Source of the DNA: Zoogloea sp. LCSB751
GTDB lineage: Bacteria > Pseudomonadota > Gammaproteobacteria > Burkholderiales > Rhodocyclaceae
Reading direction: 5' to 3'
Length of the DNA: 64,000 nucleotides
Assembly: GCF_002028455.1 (NCBI RefSeq)
Contig: NZ_MWUM01000025.1
Span: forward strand, 1 to 64,000
Shown here: piece after piece, positions 26,301-34,678 of the stretch
How the letters are laid out: each line of letters opens with the position of its first letter
Numbering within the stretch: position 1 is the first letter of the stretch
Notes under the pieces: model-generated
What the model saw: the letters and a program-made list of their open reading frames with translations, nothing else
The model's database searches: none
Told to the model about the DNA's origin: nothing
Program-made: the position numbers and the translations under genes

Positions 26301-28007
26301 TCAGCGCGCCAGCAGCAGGTAGACCAGCAGCACATTGAGGACCAGCGAGGTGATTGCCAGCAGCTTGAGGCCGAGTTGCGGATCCCGCTCCAGCAGCGGC
26401 GATTTGCGGGCCACGACCAGCGGGCGGCGGGCGCCGCGTTCGAGGGCCAGCAGGAATTCCTCGGCGGTCTCGAAGCGGGCCTTGGGTTCGCGGGCGACGG
26501 CCTTCAGCAGCACCGCTTCGAGCCAGTCGGGGATGTCCGGGCGGTAGCGCGTCGGCGGCACCGGGTCGCCGAACTTCGGATGCTGGAAGGGTTCGATCTC
26601 GCCGTAGGGATACTTGCGGGTCAGCAGCTGGTAGAGGGTCACGCCGACCGCGTAGAGGTCGGTTTGCTCGCTGGCGGCCACGCTCTTGCCGCCGTAGAGC
26701 TCCGGCGCCATGTAGCTGGGCGTGCCGGGATTGTTGATCTCTTCGAATTTCTGGCCCTGCTGGGTGGCGTCGGAGGCGGCTACGCCCAGGTCGAGGATGC
26801 GCAGGCGGCCTTCGGCGTCCAGGTGCAGGTTGTCCGGCTTGATGTCCCGGTGCACGATGGACAGGCGGTGCAGGCTGGCCACACCCTTCAGGATGCGCTC
26901 GCCCAGGTTGACCGCCTCGCCGGTGCCGAAGCGATGGCCGCTGTCGAGGCGGGCCTTGAGGGTGGCGCCTTCGTGCCAGCTCATCAGGTAGTACAGGTGA
27001 TTGCGCGGCGGGTAGGGAATGACCTGCGGAAACCAGCTGTCGTTGACCCGCCGGGCCAGCCATTCCTCGTGGGCGAGGGCGGCGGCGGCCTCCGGGTCGT
27101 CGTGTTCGGGGCGCAGGGTCTTGAGCACGCGGGGCTGGCCCTGCTCGTCGCTGACCCGGTAGAGCAGTGTGGCGATGGACTCGTGCAGCAGCGCGTCGAC
27201 GGTCAGCCCGTCCAGCGTCTGACCGATCTTCAAGCGCGGTGGCAGCGGCAGGTGCTGCAAGCGGGCGATGTTGTCGCGCAGCTTGTCGGCCGGCAGCGCC
27301 TCCACGCGCAGCACCAGCGCGGTGCAGTTGTCCTGGCTGCCGCCACCTTCGGCACCCATCGCGAGGCGCGCGGCAGCGTCCTGCGGATCCTGCTCGGCGC
27401 GCAGGATGTCGCCGATCTTGCGGTCGCCGAGCTGGCCCCACACGCCGTCGCTCATCAGCGCAAAGACGTCGCCGGCTTCCAGTTCGCCGTCGGCGTAATC
27501 CACCGACAGGTGGGCGTCGAGGCCGACCGCGCGGGACAGCACGTTCTTGAGTTCCGGGTGCTCCCACACGTGGTCGGTGGAGAGTTGCTCCAGCTTGCCG
27601 GCGCGCAGCCGGTAGATCCGCGAGTCGCCCACATGGGCCAGATAGTAGCGGCGCCCGCGCAGCACCACGGCGGACAGCGTGGTGGCCATGCCGGCGGCCT
27701 CCCGCGTGCGTGCCGCATGGGAGATCAGCCAGCGGTTGAGGGAGGCCAGTACGGTGTCGAGGGACTTGTTGACGGCCCAGGTGTCCGGCGTCGCGTAGTA
27801 GTCGGAGAGCAGGCCGCGCACGGTGTATTCGGAGGCTTCGCGGCCGTTGGCGTGGCCACCGACGCCGTCCGCCACCACCGCCAGGATGCCCTTGGCGTCG
27901 AGCTCCGGGCCTTCCGGCGTGACGGCGCCGCAGAAATCCTCGTTGCGCGGCCGCGGGCCGGTGAGGGACGAATAGCCGAGGGAAGCGAGGAGGCGGGGCG
28001 CGGTCAT
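26301..28007 (-). CDS. PP2C phosphatase-Ser/Thr kinase fusion, nitrate-operon type
   Basis: A 568-residue fusion starting at ATG 28007; an open frame extending further upstream is non-coding shadow. Residues about 8-240 are a PP2C phosphatase (NEDF, VADGVGGHANG, HVGDSR, MSDGVWG, SQDNCTALVLR). Residues about 265-520 are a protein kinase with VLKTLRPE, catalytic HRDIKPDN, a DLG in place of DFG, and APE. One membrane segment ends the protein (about 546-566). The layout equals the kinase-phosphatase linked to nirB and the nitrate transporter in Pseudomonas (PA1782 type). It is the last gene of the nirB-nirD-transporter operon, so it probably tunes nitrate assimilation, by inference. Confidence 0.93.
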   Translation of the reverse strand: MTAPRLLASLGYSSLTGPRPRNEDFCGAVTPEGPELDAKGILAVVADGVGGHANGREASEYTVRGLLSDYYATPDTWAVNKSLDTVLASLNRWLISHAARTREAAGMATTLSAVVLRGRRYYLAHVGDSRIYRLRAGKLEQLSTDHVWEHPELKNVLSRAVGLDAHLSVDYADGELEAGDVFALMSDGVWGQLGDRKIGDILRAEQDPQDAAARLAMGAEGGGSQDNCTALVLRVEALPADKLRDNIARLQHLPLPPRLKIGQTLDGLTVDALLHESIATLLYRVSDEQGQPRVLKTLRPEHDDPEAAAALAHEEWLARRVNDSWFPQVIPYPPRNHLYYLMSWHEGATLKARLDSGHRFGTGEAVNLGERILKGVASLHRLSIVHRDIKPDNLHLDAEGRLRILDLGVAASDATQQGQKFEEINNPGTPSYMAPELYGGKSVAASEQTDLYAVGVTLYQLLTRKYPYGEIEPFQHPKFGDPVPPTRYRPDIPDWLEAVLLKAVAREPKARFETAEEFLLALERGARRPLVVARKSPLLERDPQLGLKLLAITSLVLNVLLVYLLLAR

Positions 28008-28087
28008 GGTCGTAAACGGCGCGGATCGGAAGCGGGGAGTATGCCCCGGTTCCGATCTGTTCAAGTGGGTGTCAGGGAGGAGGGCGC

Positions 28088-29302
28088 TCAGATCTTGGCG
28101 CTGGTCAGGTGTGAGGCGCCCCAGGTGGTGCGCCAGCGGCTCTTGACGGCAGTGAGGCCGGCCAGCGCGACGAGGGCCAGGCTGGCGAAGATCAGGAAGC
28201 CGGCCTGGTAGCTGCCGGTGACCTGCTTGCTGTAGCCGAGGCTGAGCGCCAGGTAGAAGCCCCCGACGCCGCCGGCCATGCCCACCAGGCCGGTCATCAC
28301 GCCGATCTCCTTGCGGAAGCGCTGGGGTACCAGCTGGAACACCGCGCCGTTGCCCATACCGAGGGACAGCATGGCGCAGACGAAGACGGCGAGGGCCATC
28401 CAGGCCGCCGGCAGGCCGAAGCTGATGATGGCCAGGAAAATGGCGGCCAGCGCGTACATGGTGGTGAGCATCTTGATGCCGCCGATGCGGTCGGCCACGT
28501 TGCCACCGATCGGGCGCACCAGACTGCCGGCGAACACGCAGGCGGCGGTGAAGAAGCCGGCCATCTTCGGGTCGAGCCCGTACTGGGTGTTGAAGTAAAT
28601 GGTCAGGGACGAGGCCAGGCCGACGAAGCCGCCGAAGGTCACCGAGTAGAAGAACATGAACCACCAGGAATCCTTGTCCTTGAGCACCTTCAGGTATTCC
28701 GCGAAGGACTTGGCCGGCGGGCACTCGGGCGCGTCCTTGGCCAACATCAGGTAGAGCACGAAGACGATGGACAGCGGGATCAGCGCGAGGCCGAACACAT
28801 TGGTCCACCCGTAGGCGGCGGCCAGGCCGGGGCCGAACAGGGCGGCCATGGCAGTGCCGGAGTTGCCGGCACCGGCAATGCCCAGCGCCGTGCCCTGGTG
28901 CTCCGGCGGATACCAGCGGGAGGCCAGCGGCAGCGCGACGGCGAAGGATGCGCCGGCGACGCCGAGGAAGAGGCCCAGTACCAGCGTCTCTTCATAACTG
29001 TGGATGCCGAAGTGCCAGGCGAAGGCCAGTGCGCAGATCACGATGACCTGGCCGATGGCGCCGGCCATCTTGGGCTTGAGGTGATCCACCAGCACGCCCA
29101 TCACCAGGCGCAGCAGCGCGCCGGCGAGCACCGGCGTGGCCACCATCAGGCCCTTCTGGGCATGGGTCAGGCCGAGGTCCTTGGCGATCTGCACGCCCAG
29201 CGGGCCGAGCAGCACCCACACCATGAAGGCGAGGTCGAAGTAGAGGAAGGCCGCCAGCAGGGTGGGGGTGTGGCCGGCTTTCAGGAAGGATTTGCGGTCC
29301 AT
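28088..29302 (-). CDS. nasA: Nitrate/nitrite transporter, NarK/NasA type MFS
   Basis: A 404-residue major facilitator with 12 predicted membrane segments. The two nitrate-signature regions are visible as GIAGAGNSGTAMAALFGPGL and GLVGMAGGVGGFYLALSLGY. AGGAGTCTGAA precedes the ATG. It sits between nirD and the kinase-phosphatase in one leftward operon, which favours uptake of nitrate for assimilation (NasA) over respiratory NarK, although sequence alone does not settle this. Confidence 0.9.
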   Translation of the reverse strand: MDRKSFLKAGHTPTLLAAFLYFDLAFMVWVLLGPLGVQIAKDLGLTHAQKGLMVATPVLAGALLRLVMGVLVDHLKPKMAGAIGQVIVICALAFAWHFGIHSYEETLVLGLFLGVAGASFAVALPLASRWYPPEHQGTALGIAGAGNSGTAMAALFGPGLAAAYGWTNVFGLALIPLSIVFVLYLMLAKDAPECPPAKSFAEYLKVLKDKDSWWFMFFYSVTFGGFVGLASSLTIYFNTQYGLDPKMAGFFTAACVFAGSLVRPIGGNVADRIGGIKMLTTMYALAAIFLAIISFGLPAAWMALAVFVCAMLSLGMGNGAVFQLVPQRFRKEIGVMTGLVGMAGGVGGFYLALSLGYSKQVTGSYQAGFLIFASLALVALAGLTAVKSRWRTTWGASHLTSAKI

Positions 29303-29393
29303 TTCAGACTCCTGGGTACGAGTGGGGCCTGGCGGCGCCTTGCGAGGCGCTGCCGTGGGCAGTTTTGAATATCGGGAACGCGTTAAAAGGGGC

Positions 29394-29451
29394 TCACGCG
29401 ACGGGGGCGGTGGGGGAGACGGCTTGCGCAGGACACCGCCCCCGCGCGTGA
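29394..29451 (-). repeat. Long intercistronic stem-loop between nirD and the transporter gene
   Basis: Bases 29394-29400 pair with 29445-29451, and 29402-29412 pair with 29434-29444, giving an 18-bp stem with one bulged base and a 21-base loop. On the minus strand a TTTT follows seven bases after the stem. It begins six bases after the nirD stop. It may be a partial terminator or a processing and stability element that sets transporter level relative to nirBD. Confidence 0.7.
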
Positions 29452-29456
29452 AACCC

Positions 29457-29768
29457 TTACAAGGAGAGGAAGACCTCGCCGTTTTCGACCTTGACCGGGA
29501 AGGGCTTCACGCAGCCCACGTCCGGCGGTACGACCTGGCCGTCATCGAGCTGGATCTTCCAGCTGTGCAGCGGGCAGGTGACCGTGGTGCCATGGACCAG
29601 CCCCTGGGACAGGGGGCCACCCTTGTGCGGGCAACGGTCGCGTACCGCGAAGACCTGGTCGGCCGAGTTGCGGAACAGCGCGATGCGCCCTTCGTCCTCG
29701 CTATGCACCACGCGGGAGCCCAGGACCGGCACGTCGCTGACGGCGCAGATTCGTTTCCATTCGCTCAT
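29457..29768 (-). CDS. nirD: Assimilatory nitrite reductase small subunit NirD
   Basis: A 103-residue Rieske-like protein starting at ATG 29768. CPHKGGPLSQGLVHG and CPLHSWKI give the Cys-His/Cys-His pairs of a Rieske [2Fe-2S] centre. NirD acts with NirB in NADH-dependent reduction of nitrite to ammonium in the cytoplasm. It lies 11 bases after the nirB stop. Some enterobacterial NirD proteins have lost these ligands; here they are complete. Confidence 0.95.
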   Translation of the reverse strand: MSEWKRICAVSDVPVLGSRVVHSEDEGRIALFRNSADQVFAVRDRCPHKGGPLSQGLVHGTTVTCPLHSWKIQLDDGQVVPPDVGCVKPFPVKVENGEVFLSL

Positions 29769-29779
29769 TTGCGGGCTCC

Positions 29780-32242
29780 TCAAACCTTGATGATCTCGAA
29801 TTGACGCTTGTGGATGCCGCCGCTCTTGTCTTCGAAGATCTCGGCCCACGGGTCTTTGTAGTTCTGCAGTGCAAAGAGGAGCTTTTCGTAGAGCGCCTTG
29901 CGGTTGGCCTCGTCTTCGAGGACCCGCTTCTTGATGTGCTCCATGCCGACCCGCTCGAGGTAATGGCAGGTGCGTTCCAGGTAGAAGCCTTCTTCCCGGT
30001 AGAGCTGGATGAAGGCGCCTCCGTATTCCATGACTTCGGCGTCGTCCTTCACCTTGCAGAAGAACTGCGCCACTTCGGTCTTGATGCCGCCGTTGCCGCC
30101 GATGTAGAGCTCGTAGCCGGAATCCACGCCGATCACGCCCACGTCCTTGATGCCCGATTCGGCGCAGTTGCGCGGGCAGCCGGAGACCGCCAGCTTGACC
30201 TTGTGGGGGCTCCACATGCCGAACAGCATCTTCTCCAGCTTGACGCCCAGGTCCATCGAGCGCTGGGTGCCGAAGCGGCAGTGCTCGGCGCCGACGCAGG
30301 TCTTCACGGTGCGCAGGCTCTTGCCGTAGGCGTGGCCGGAGCACATGCCGGCCTTGGCGAAGTCCTCCCACATGGCCGGCAGGTCTTCCTTCTTCACGCC
30401 GAGCAGGTCGATGCGCTGGCCGCCGGTCACCTTGACGGTCGGTACCTTGTACTTTTCGGCGGCGTCGGCAATGGCGCGCAGCTCGTCGGGAGTGGTCAGG
30501 CCGCCCCACATGCGCGGCACCACCGAGTAGGTGCCGTCCTTCTGGATGTTGGCGTGGGCGCGCTCGTTGATGAAGCGGCTCTGCGGATCGTCGATGGCTT
30601 CGTGGGGCCAGGTGGAAATGCAGTAGTAGTTGAGGGCCGGGCGGCAGGTGGCGCAGCCGTTGGGCGTCTTCCAGGCCAGGAACTTCTGTGTGTCGGCCAC
30701 CGACAACAGCTTGTTGTCGCGGATGGCCTTGCGTACTTCGCCGTGGGAATGGTCGGTACAGCCGCACACCGCCTTGTTGTTGGAGTCGGCCGGCTGGTAG
30801 GCGCCGCCGATCGTTGAGGCGAGGATCTGCTCGACCAGGCCGGTACAGGAGCCGCAGGAGCTGGAAGCCTTGGTGTGCTTGCGCACGTCTTCCAGCGTGA
30901 AGAGGCCTTGTTCCTTGATGGCCTTGACGATGGTGCCCTTGCACACGCCGTTGCAGCCGCACACCTCGGCGGTGTCGGGCATGCTGGCGGCCAGGCTGTT
31001 GCCCTTGTGGCCGACGTCGCCCAGGTGGGAATTGCCGAATACCAGGTTGTCGCGGATGTCGCGGATGTCCTGCTCGTCCTTCAGCAGCTGGAAGTACCAG
31101 GCGCCGTCCTTGGTGTCGCCGTACAGCACCGCGCCGACCAGCTTGTCGTCCTTCAGCACCAGGCGCTTGTAGACGCCCACGCCGGGATCGTGGAGGACGA
31201 TGTCCTCGGTGCCTTCGGCGCCCGAGAAGTCGCCGGCGGAGAACACGTCGATGCCGGTGACCTTGAGCTTGGTGCTGGTCACCGAGCCTTCGTAGCGACC
31301 GATCCCCATTTCCGCCAGATGATTGGCGGCCACCTTGGCCTGTTCGAACAGTGGCGCCACCAGGCCGTAGGCGGTGCCCCGGTGGTTGGCACACTCGCCG
31401 ACGGCGTAGACGCGCGGATCGTAGGTCTGCAGCGTGTCGCTGACGACGATGCCGCGGTTGCAGTGGATGCCGGATTTCTCGGCGAGCTCCACGTTGGGGC
31501 GGATGCCGGCGGCGATGCAGACGAGGTCGGCGGGGAGGCTGTCACCGTCCTTGAACTTGATCGCGCAGACGCGGCCGGACTCGCCTTGCACCAACTCGGC
31601 GGTCTGGGCGTTGAGCTTGAACTTCATGCCCTTGGCTTCGAGGGCGGCCTGCAGCATCTTGCCGGCGGTGCGGTCGAGCTGGCGCTCCATGATCCAGTCG
31701 GAGAGATGCACCACGGTCACGTCCATGCCGCGCAGGGCCAGGCCGTTGGCGGCTTCCAGGCCCAGCAGGCCGGCGCCGATGACCACCGCGTGCTGGTACT
31801 TGGACGCCGCGTCGATCATCTCGTCGGTGTCCTTGATGTCCCGGTAGGAGATCACGCCGGGCAAGTCCTTGCCCGGAATCGGCGGCATGAAGGGGGTCGA
31901 GCCGGTGGCCAGCAGCAGGCGGTCGTAATCGACGGTGATCGGCTGGCCGTCCTGGCCGGTGGCGACGATGGAGCGGCTCTTGCGGTCGATCTGGGTGACG
32001 CGGGCACCCAGGTGCAGCGTGATGTCGTTATCCGCGTACCACTGCAGGTCGTTGAGGATGATGTCCTGGATGGTCATCTCGCCGGCCAGCACCGGGGAGA
32101 GCAGGATGCGGTTGTAGTTGGGATGCGGCTCGGCGCCGAAGACCGTGATGTCGTACATGTCCGGGGCGATCTTCCGCAGCTCTTCCAGCGTGCGGACGCC
32201 CGCCATCCCGTTGCCGACCATGACCAGTTTCTGTTTGCGCAT
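29780..32242 (-). CDS. nirB: Assimilatory nitrite reductase large subunit NirB
   Basis: An 820-residue NADH-nitrite reductase; ATG 32242 is preceded by GGAGG and starts RKQKLVMVGNGMAG, the FAD-binding fold. After the FAD/NADH part come two BFD-like [2Fe-2S] regions (CGCNGVC...CGSC, about 420-460, and CGCTD...CATC, about 495-540). A sulfite/nitrite reductase domain follows, with siroheme-[4Fe-4S] ligands CVGAEHC and SGCPRNC near 640-690. It reduces nitrite to ammonium. First gene of the operon; the upstream sigma-54 site indicates nitrogen control. Confidence 0.97.
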   Translation of the reverse strand: MRKQKLVMVGNGMAGVRTLEELRKIAPDMYDITVFGAEPHPNYNRILLSPVLAGEMTIQDIILNDLQWYADNDITLHLGARVTQIDRKSRSIVATGQDGQPITVDYDRLLLATGSTPFMPPIPGKDLPGVISYRDIKDTDEMIDAASKYQHAVVIGAGLLGLEAANGLALRGMDVTVVHLSDWIMERQLDRTAGKMLQAALEAKGMKFKLNAQTAELVQGESGRVCAIKFKDGDSLPADLVCIAAGIRPNVELAEKSGIHCNRGIVVSDTLQTYDPRVYAVGECANHRGTAYGLVAPLFEQAKVAANHLAEMGIGRYEGSVTSTKLKVTGIDVFSAGDFSGAEGTEDIVLHDPGVGVYKRLVLKDDKLVGAVLYGDTKDGAWYFQLLKDEQDIRDIRDNLVFGNSHLGDVGHKGNSLAASMPDTAEVCGCNGVCKGTIVKAIKEQGLFTLEDVRKHTKASSSCGSCTGLVEQILASTIGGAYQPADSNNKAVCGCTDHSHGEVRKAIRDNKLLSVADTQKFLAWKTPNGCATCRPALNYYCISTWPHEAIDDPQSRFINERAHANIQKDGTYSVVPRMWGGLTTPDELRAIADAAEKYKVPTVKVTGGQRIDLLGVKKEDLPAMWEDFAKAGMCSGHAYGKSLRTVKTCVGAEHCRFGTQRSMDLGVKLEKMLFGMWSPHKVKLAVSGCPRNCAESGIKDVGVIGVDSGYELYIGGNGGIKTEVAQFFCKVKDDAEVMEYGGAFIQLYREEGFYLERTCHYLERVGMEHIKKRVLEDEANRKALYEKLLFALQNYKDPWAEIFEDKSGGIHKRQFEIIKV

Positions 32243-32381
32243 GATTCCTCCGACATTGATTCTCCCCGGACCGGACACACAGGACCGATGCGGGCGGGTA
32301 AGCCTTGAGCAGGAGAGAGATCGTCGTTGATCGCGGCGGGGCCGTCGTTGGCCGAACCGCGTCGCCAGCCTCGGGGGCGGC

Positions 32382-32410
32382 GCGCAAGCACCTGGATTCA
32401 GGTAGTGCGC
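32382..32410 (-). repeat. Stem-loop in the nirB leader
   Basis: On the minus strand GCGCA, CT, ACCTG, AATC, CAGGT, GCT, TGCGC folds into a two-part stem with a small internal loop. It lies between the predicted start of transcription and nirB, in a leader of about 200 bases. Nitrate leaders in other bacteria are targets of NasT/NasR-type antitermination; no T-run terminator is visible here, so that link is only a possibility. Confidence 0.4.
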
Positions 32411-32460
32411 AGTGCGGCAAAGTCTTTATTGCCTCATGCGCACGTTTGTTGGATGGCTAT

Positions 32461-32477
32461 TAGCAATGGCCGTGCCA
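32461..32477 (-). promoter_or_regulatory. Sigma-54 promoter of the nirB operon
   Basis: Reading the minus strand, TGGCAC (32477-32472), five bases and TTGCTA (32466-32461) match the -24/-12 consensus TGGCAC-N5-TTGCW exactly. It lies about 220 bases before the nirB ATG and points at it. Use by RpoN with an enhancer protein such as NtrC is expected from the site type. Confidence 0.85.
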
Positions 32478-32535
32478 CTGCGCCCAAGTCAGGTAAAGAC
32501 TGGGAAAAGTGCGGAGGAGGAGGGCGGAAGAGGTG

Positions 32536-32564
32536 GCGATGCGCACTTGGCTGGTGCGCATCGC
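32536..32564. promoter_or_regulatory. NtrC-like enhancer palindrome upstream of nirB
   Basis: GCGATGCGCAC (32536-32546) is perfectly inverted at 32554-32564 around seven bases. The core GCACT-N5-GGTGC fits the NtrC site pattern GCACY-N5-GGTGC. Its centre is about 75 bases upstream of the -24 element, a usual enhancer distance. It also lies 20 bases past the dsbB stop, so a role as dsbB terminator hairpin is possible, but no T run follows. The rest of 32243-32583 holds no gene. Confidence 0.65.
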
Positions 32565-32583
32565 CCTGCGCTGGGGCGCAGAA

Positions 32584-33081
32584 TCAGGCGGACTTGCGGT
32601 GCCGCAGCAGATGCACGGCGAGGCCGGCGAGGATGGTCGCGAAGGCCAGGAAGGACCAGTTGGCGATGGACAGGCCGAGGAAGGTCCAGTCCACCACCGA
32701 GCAATCACCGGCACCGCGGAAGATCATCGGCAGCGAGGAGGACAGGGGAAAGCTCTCCAGCATGTATTCCAGGCCCGGGCCGCATTCGGAGACGGCCGGC
32801 GGATACCACTGGATCCACGACTGGCGTGCTGCCACACCGGCGCCGGCAATGGCCGCCACGGCCAGCAAGGCCGACCACACGTAGCGCCCCTTGGTGCCCG
32901 GATTGTGCAGGCCGGCGCCCAGGCCGATCAGGCCGCAGGCCAGCAGCGCATACCGCTGCATGATGCACATCGGGCAGGGTTCGATGCCCTTGACGTGCTG
33001 GAGATAGAGGCCGATCGCGAGCAGGCTGCTGCAGACGACGAAGAGGGCGAGGGCGAGGGGGCGCGTTTGATGGGTTGGCAT
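32584..33081 (-). CDS. dsbB: Disulfide bond formation protein DsbB
   Basis: A 165-residue inner-membrane protein with four membrane segments. The first periplasmic loop carries CPMC; the second carries the Cys pair in SECGPG and GAGDCS, 29 residues apart, as in DsbB, which reoxidises DsbA and passes electrons to quinone. ATG 33081 is preferred over a TTG 33 bases upstream because it begins directly before the first membrane helix. Ribosome-binding signal is weak. Confidence 0.93.
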   Translation of the reverse strand: MPTHQTRPLALALFVVCSSLLAIGLYLQHVKGIEPCPMCIMQRYALLACGLIGLGAGLHNPGTKGRYVWSALLAVAAIAGAGVAARQSWIQWYPPAVSECGPGLEYMLESFPLSSSLPMIFRGAGDCSVVDWTFLGLSIANWSFLAFATILAGLAVHLLRHRKSA

Positions 33082-33161
33082 GGATCGCAAACGGAAAACC
33101 GGAGCTAGGGGCAAGTGAAGAGTGCCCGCCGCGCCCCGGAGTTCCGCAAAGATGGCGTGTT

Positions 33162-34061
33162 TTACTTGCTCTTGATCATCGTGCCGACGCCGTGGTCGGT
33201 GAGGATTTCCAGCAGCAGACAGTGTTCGACGCGGCCGTCGATGATGTGCACGCTCTTCACGCCATTGCGCGCGGCGTCGAGGGCAGAGCCGATCTTCGGC
33301 AGCATGCCGCCGGACAGGGTGCCGTCGGCCACCAGTTCGTCGATCTGGCGCGGGGTCAGGCCGGTGAGCAGCTTGCCGTCCTTGTCGAGCACGCCCGGGG
33401 TGTTGGTCAGCAGCACCAGCTTCTCGGCCTTCAGCACTTCGGACAGCTTGCCGGCCACCACGTCGGCATTGATGTTGTAGCTCTCGCCGTCGGGGCCGAC
33501 GCCGATCGGTGCGATGACCGGGATGAAGTCGCCTTTGTCGAGGAAGGAGATCAGGCTGGGGTCGATCTGGGTGATGTCGCCGACCTGGCCGATGTCGATC
33601 AATTCGCCGGGCGCGTCCTTGTCCTCCATCATCAGCTTTTTGGCGCGGATGAAGTTGGAGTCCTTGCCGGTCACGCCCACCGCCTTGCCGCCGGCCTGGT
33701 TGATCAGATTGACGATCTCCTTGTTCACCTGGCCGCCGAGCACCATCTCCACGACTTCCATGGTTTCGGCGTCGGTCACGCGCATGCCCTGCACAAATTC
33801 GCCCTTCTTGCCGACGCGCGACAGCATGTTCTCGATCTGCGGGCCACCGCCGTGCACCACCACCGGGTTGAAGCCGACCAGCTTGAGGAGCACCACGTCG
33901 TGGGCGAAACAGGCCTTCAGGTGCGGATCGGTCATCGCGTTGCCGCCGTACTTGATGACCAGCGTCTTGTCCTGGAAGCGCCGGATGTAGGGCAGGGCCT
34001 CGGCGATGATGGCGGCCTTCTGGGCCGGAGTCAGATCGGAGGTGTCGATGGGAACGGTCAT
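33162..34061 (-). CDS. argB: Acetylglutamate kinase
   Basis: A 299-residue amino-acid kinase. KTLVIKYGGNAM (ATP phosphate loop), VVVHGGGPQI (acetylglutamate) and NINADVVAGKLSE (ATP site) are intact. It phosphorylates N-acetylglutamate, the second step of arginine synthesis. ATG 34061 is chosen; a 20-residue longer frame upstream overlaps the promoter-like AT-rich spacer. The N-terminal helix (LTPAQKAAIIAEALPYIRRF) is the type found in hexameric arginine-inhibited enzymes. Confidence 0.96.
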   Translation of the reverse strand: MTVPIDTSDLTPAQKAAIIAEALPYIRRFQDKTLVIKYGGNAMTDPHLKACFAHDVVLLKLVGFNPVVVHGGGPQIENMLSRVGKKGEFVQGMRVTDAETMEVVEMVLGGQVNKEIVNLINQAGGKAVGVTGKDSNFIRAKKLMMEDKDAPGELIDIGQVGDITQIDPSLISFLDKGDFIPVIAPIGVGPDGESYNINADVVAGKLSEVLKAEKLVLLTNTPGVLDKDGKLLTGLTPRQIDELVADGTLSGGMLPKIGSALDAARNGVKSVHIIDGRVEHCLLLEILTDHGVGTMIKSK

Positions 34062-34122
34062 GATGTGTTGCAGCGCAAGGTTGTTTTGGTGTGCCTGCGA
34101 TTGTAATGAGGCGACACTCAAA

Positions 34123-34157
34123 CCAAAAGAAAAAGCGGGAAGATCGCTCTTCCCGCT
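34123..34157 (-). terminator. Rho-independent terminator of hsp20
   Basis: AGCGGGAAGA (34134-34143) and its inverse (34148-34157) form a 10-bp stem with a TCGC loop. On the minus strand a T-rich stretch follows. It lies 33 bases after the hsp20 stop. Confidence 0.9.
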
Positions 34158-34190
34158 CTGCTGCCGACCGGATGTGGCGACCGGGACGGC

Positions 34191-34607
34191 CTATTCAATG
34201 ACGAGCCGTTTGCTCTGGGCCGGCGCTTTCTTAGGGAGTGTCAATTCAAGAACGCCATCGTTGAACTTGGCGGTGGCCCTGGCTTCGTCCACATCTGCGC
34301 CGAGCTGGAAGCTGCGTGACACCTCGCCGAAATAGCGTTCGGTGCGCAGAACCCGTTCGCCTTCCTTCACTTCCTTCTCCTGCTTGCGTTCGGCGCTGAT
34401 CGAGACGACCGGGCCGTCGATATGCACGTGGATGTCTTCCTTCTTGATGCCTGGCAGCTCGGCGTGCACCTGGTAGGCATCGCTGGCCTCCTTCACGTCC
34501 ACGCGCATCTGAGGTGCTTCGACGGGGGCGCCGGCGTATTCGACCGGGCGAACGAAAAAGCCGCGGAACAGATCGTCCAGAGGGTCGCGGCGAGTGATGT
34601 TGCTCAT
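34191..34607 (-). CDS. Small heat-shock protein, Hsp20/alpha-crystallin family
   Basis: A 138-residue chaperone. The alpha-crystallin domain spans about residues 33-125, with YQVHAELPGIKKEDIHVHID, the ERYFGEVSRSFQLG loop and GVLELTLPKK near the end. It binds unfolding proteins without ATP. Its own promoter region has a sigma-32-like element, and a strong terminator follows, so it is a single heat-shock transcript. AAGGAG lies eight bases ahead of the ATG. Confidence 0.95.
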   Translation of the reverse strand: MSNITRRDPLDDLFRGFFVRPVEYAGAPVEAPQMRVDVKEASDAYQVHAELPGIKKEDIHVHIDGPVVSISAERKQEKEVKEGERVLRTERYFGEVSRSFQLGADVDEARATAKFNDGVLELTLPKKAPAQSKRLVIE

Positions 34608-34649
34608 GTGTCGTCTCCTTGTTCTGGTGGGCGTAGCTGAGGGCAGTCC

Positions 34650-34678
34650 GCCCTCCCTGATTGTTATATAGGGAGGGC
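34650..34678. repeat. Perfect 9-bp inverted repeat over the hsp20 promoter
   Basis: GCCCTCCCT (34650-34658) is inverted as AGGGAGGGC (34670-34678) around 11 bases. It covers the predicted -10 and the likely start of transcription of hsp20. It does not match CIRCE. It could be an operator or form a hairpin at the 5' end of the message. Confidence 0.55.

Noticed and set aside
26301..28808. Minus-strand open frame of 835 codons
   Set aside because: Real kinase-phosphatase sequence begins at ATG 28007; the upstream part overlaps the transporter gene out of frame and has no family features.
29457..31394. Minus-strand open frame of 645 codons that covers nirD and much of nirB in another frame
   Set aside because: Only its last 103 codons (nirD) match a known family; the rest is Arg/Gln/Gly-rich shadow of nirB.
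30875..32308. Plus-strand frame of 477 codons opposite nirB
   Set aside because: Antisense shadow with no motif; nirB on the other strand is certain.
32536..32564. Palindrome as an intrinsic dsbB terminator
   Set aside because: No T run follows on the minus strand, and the core fits an NtrC site better.
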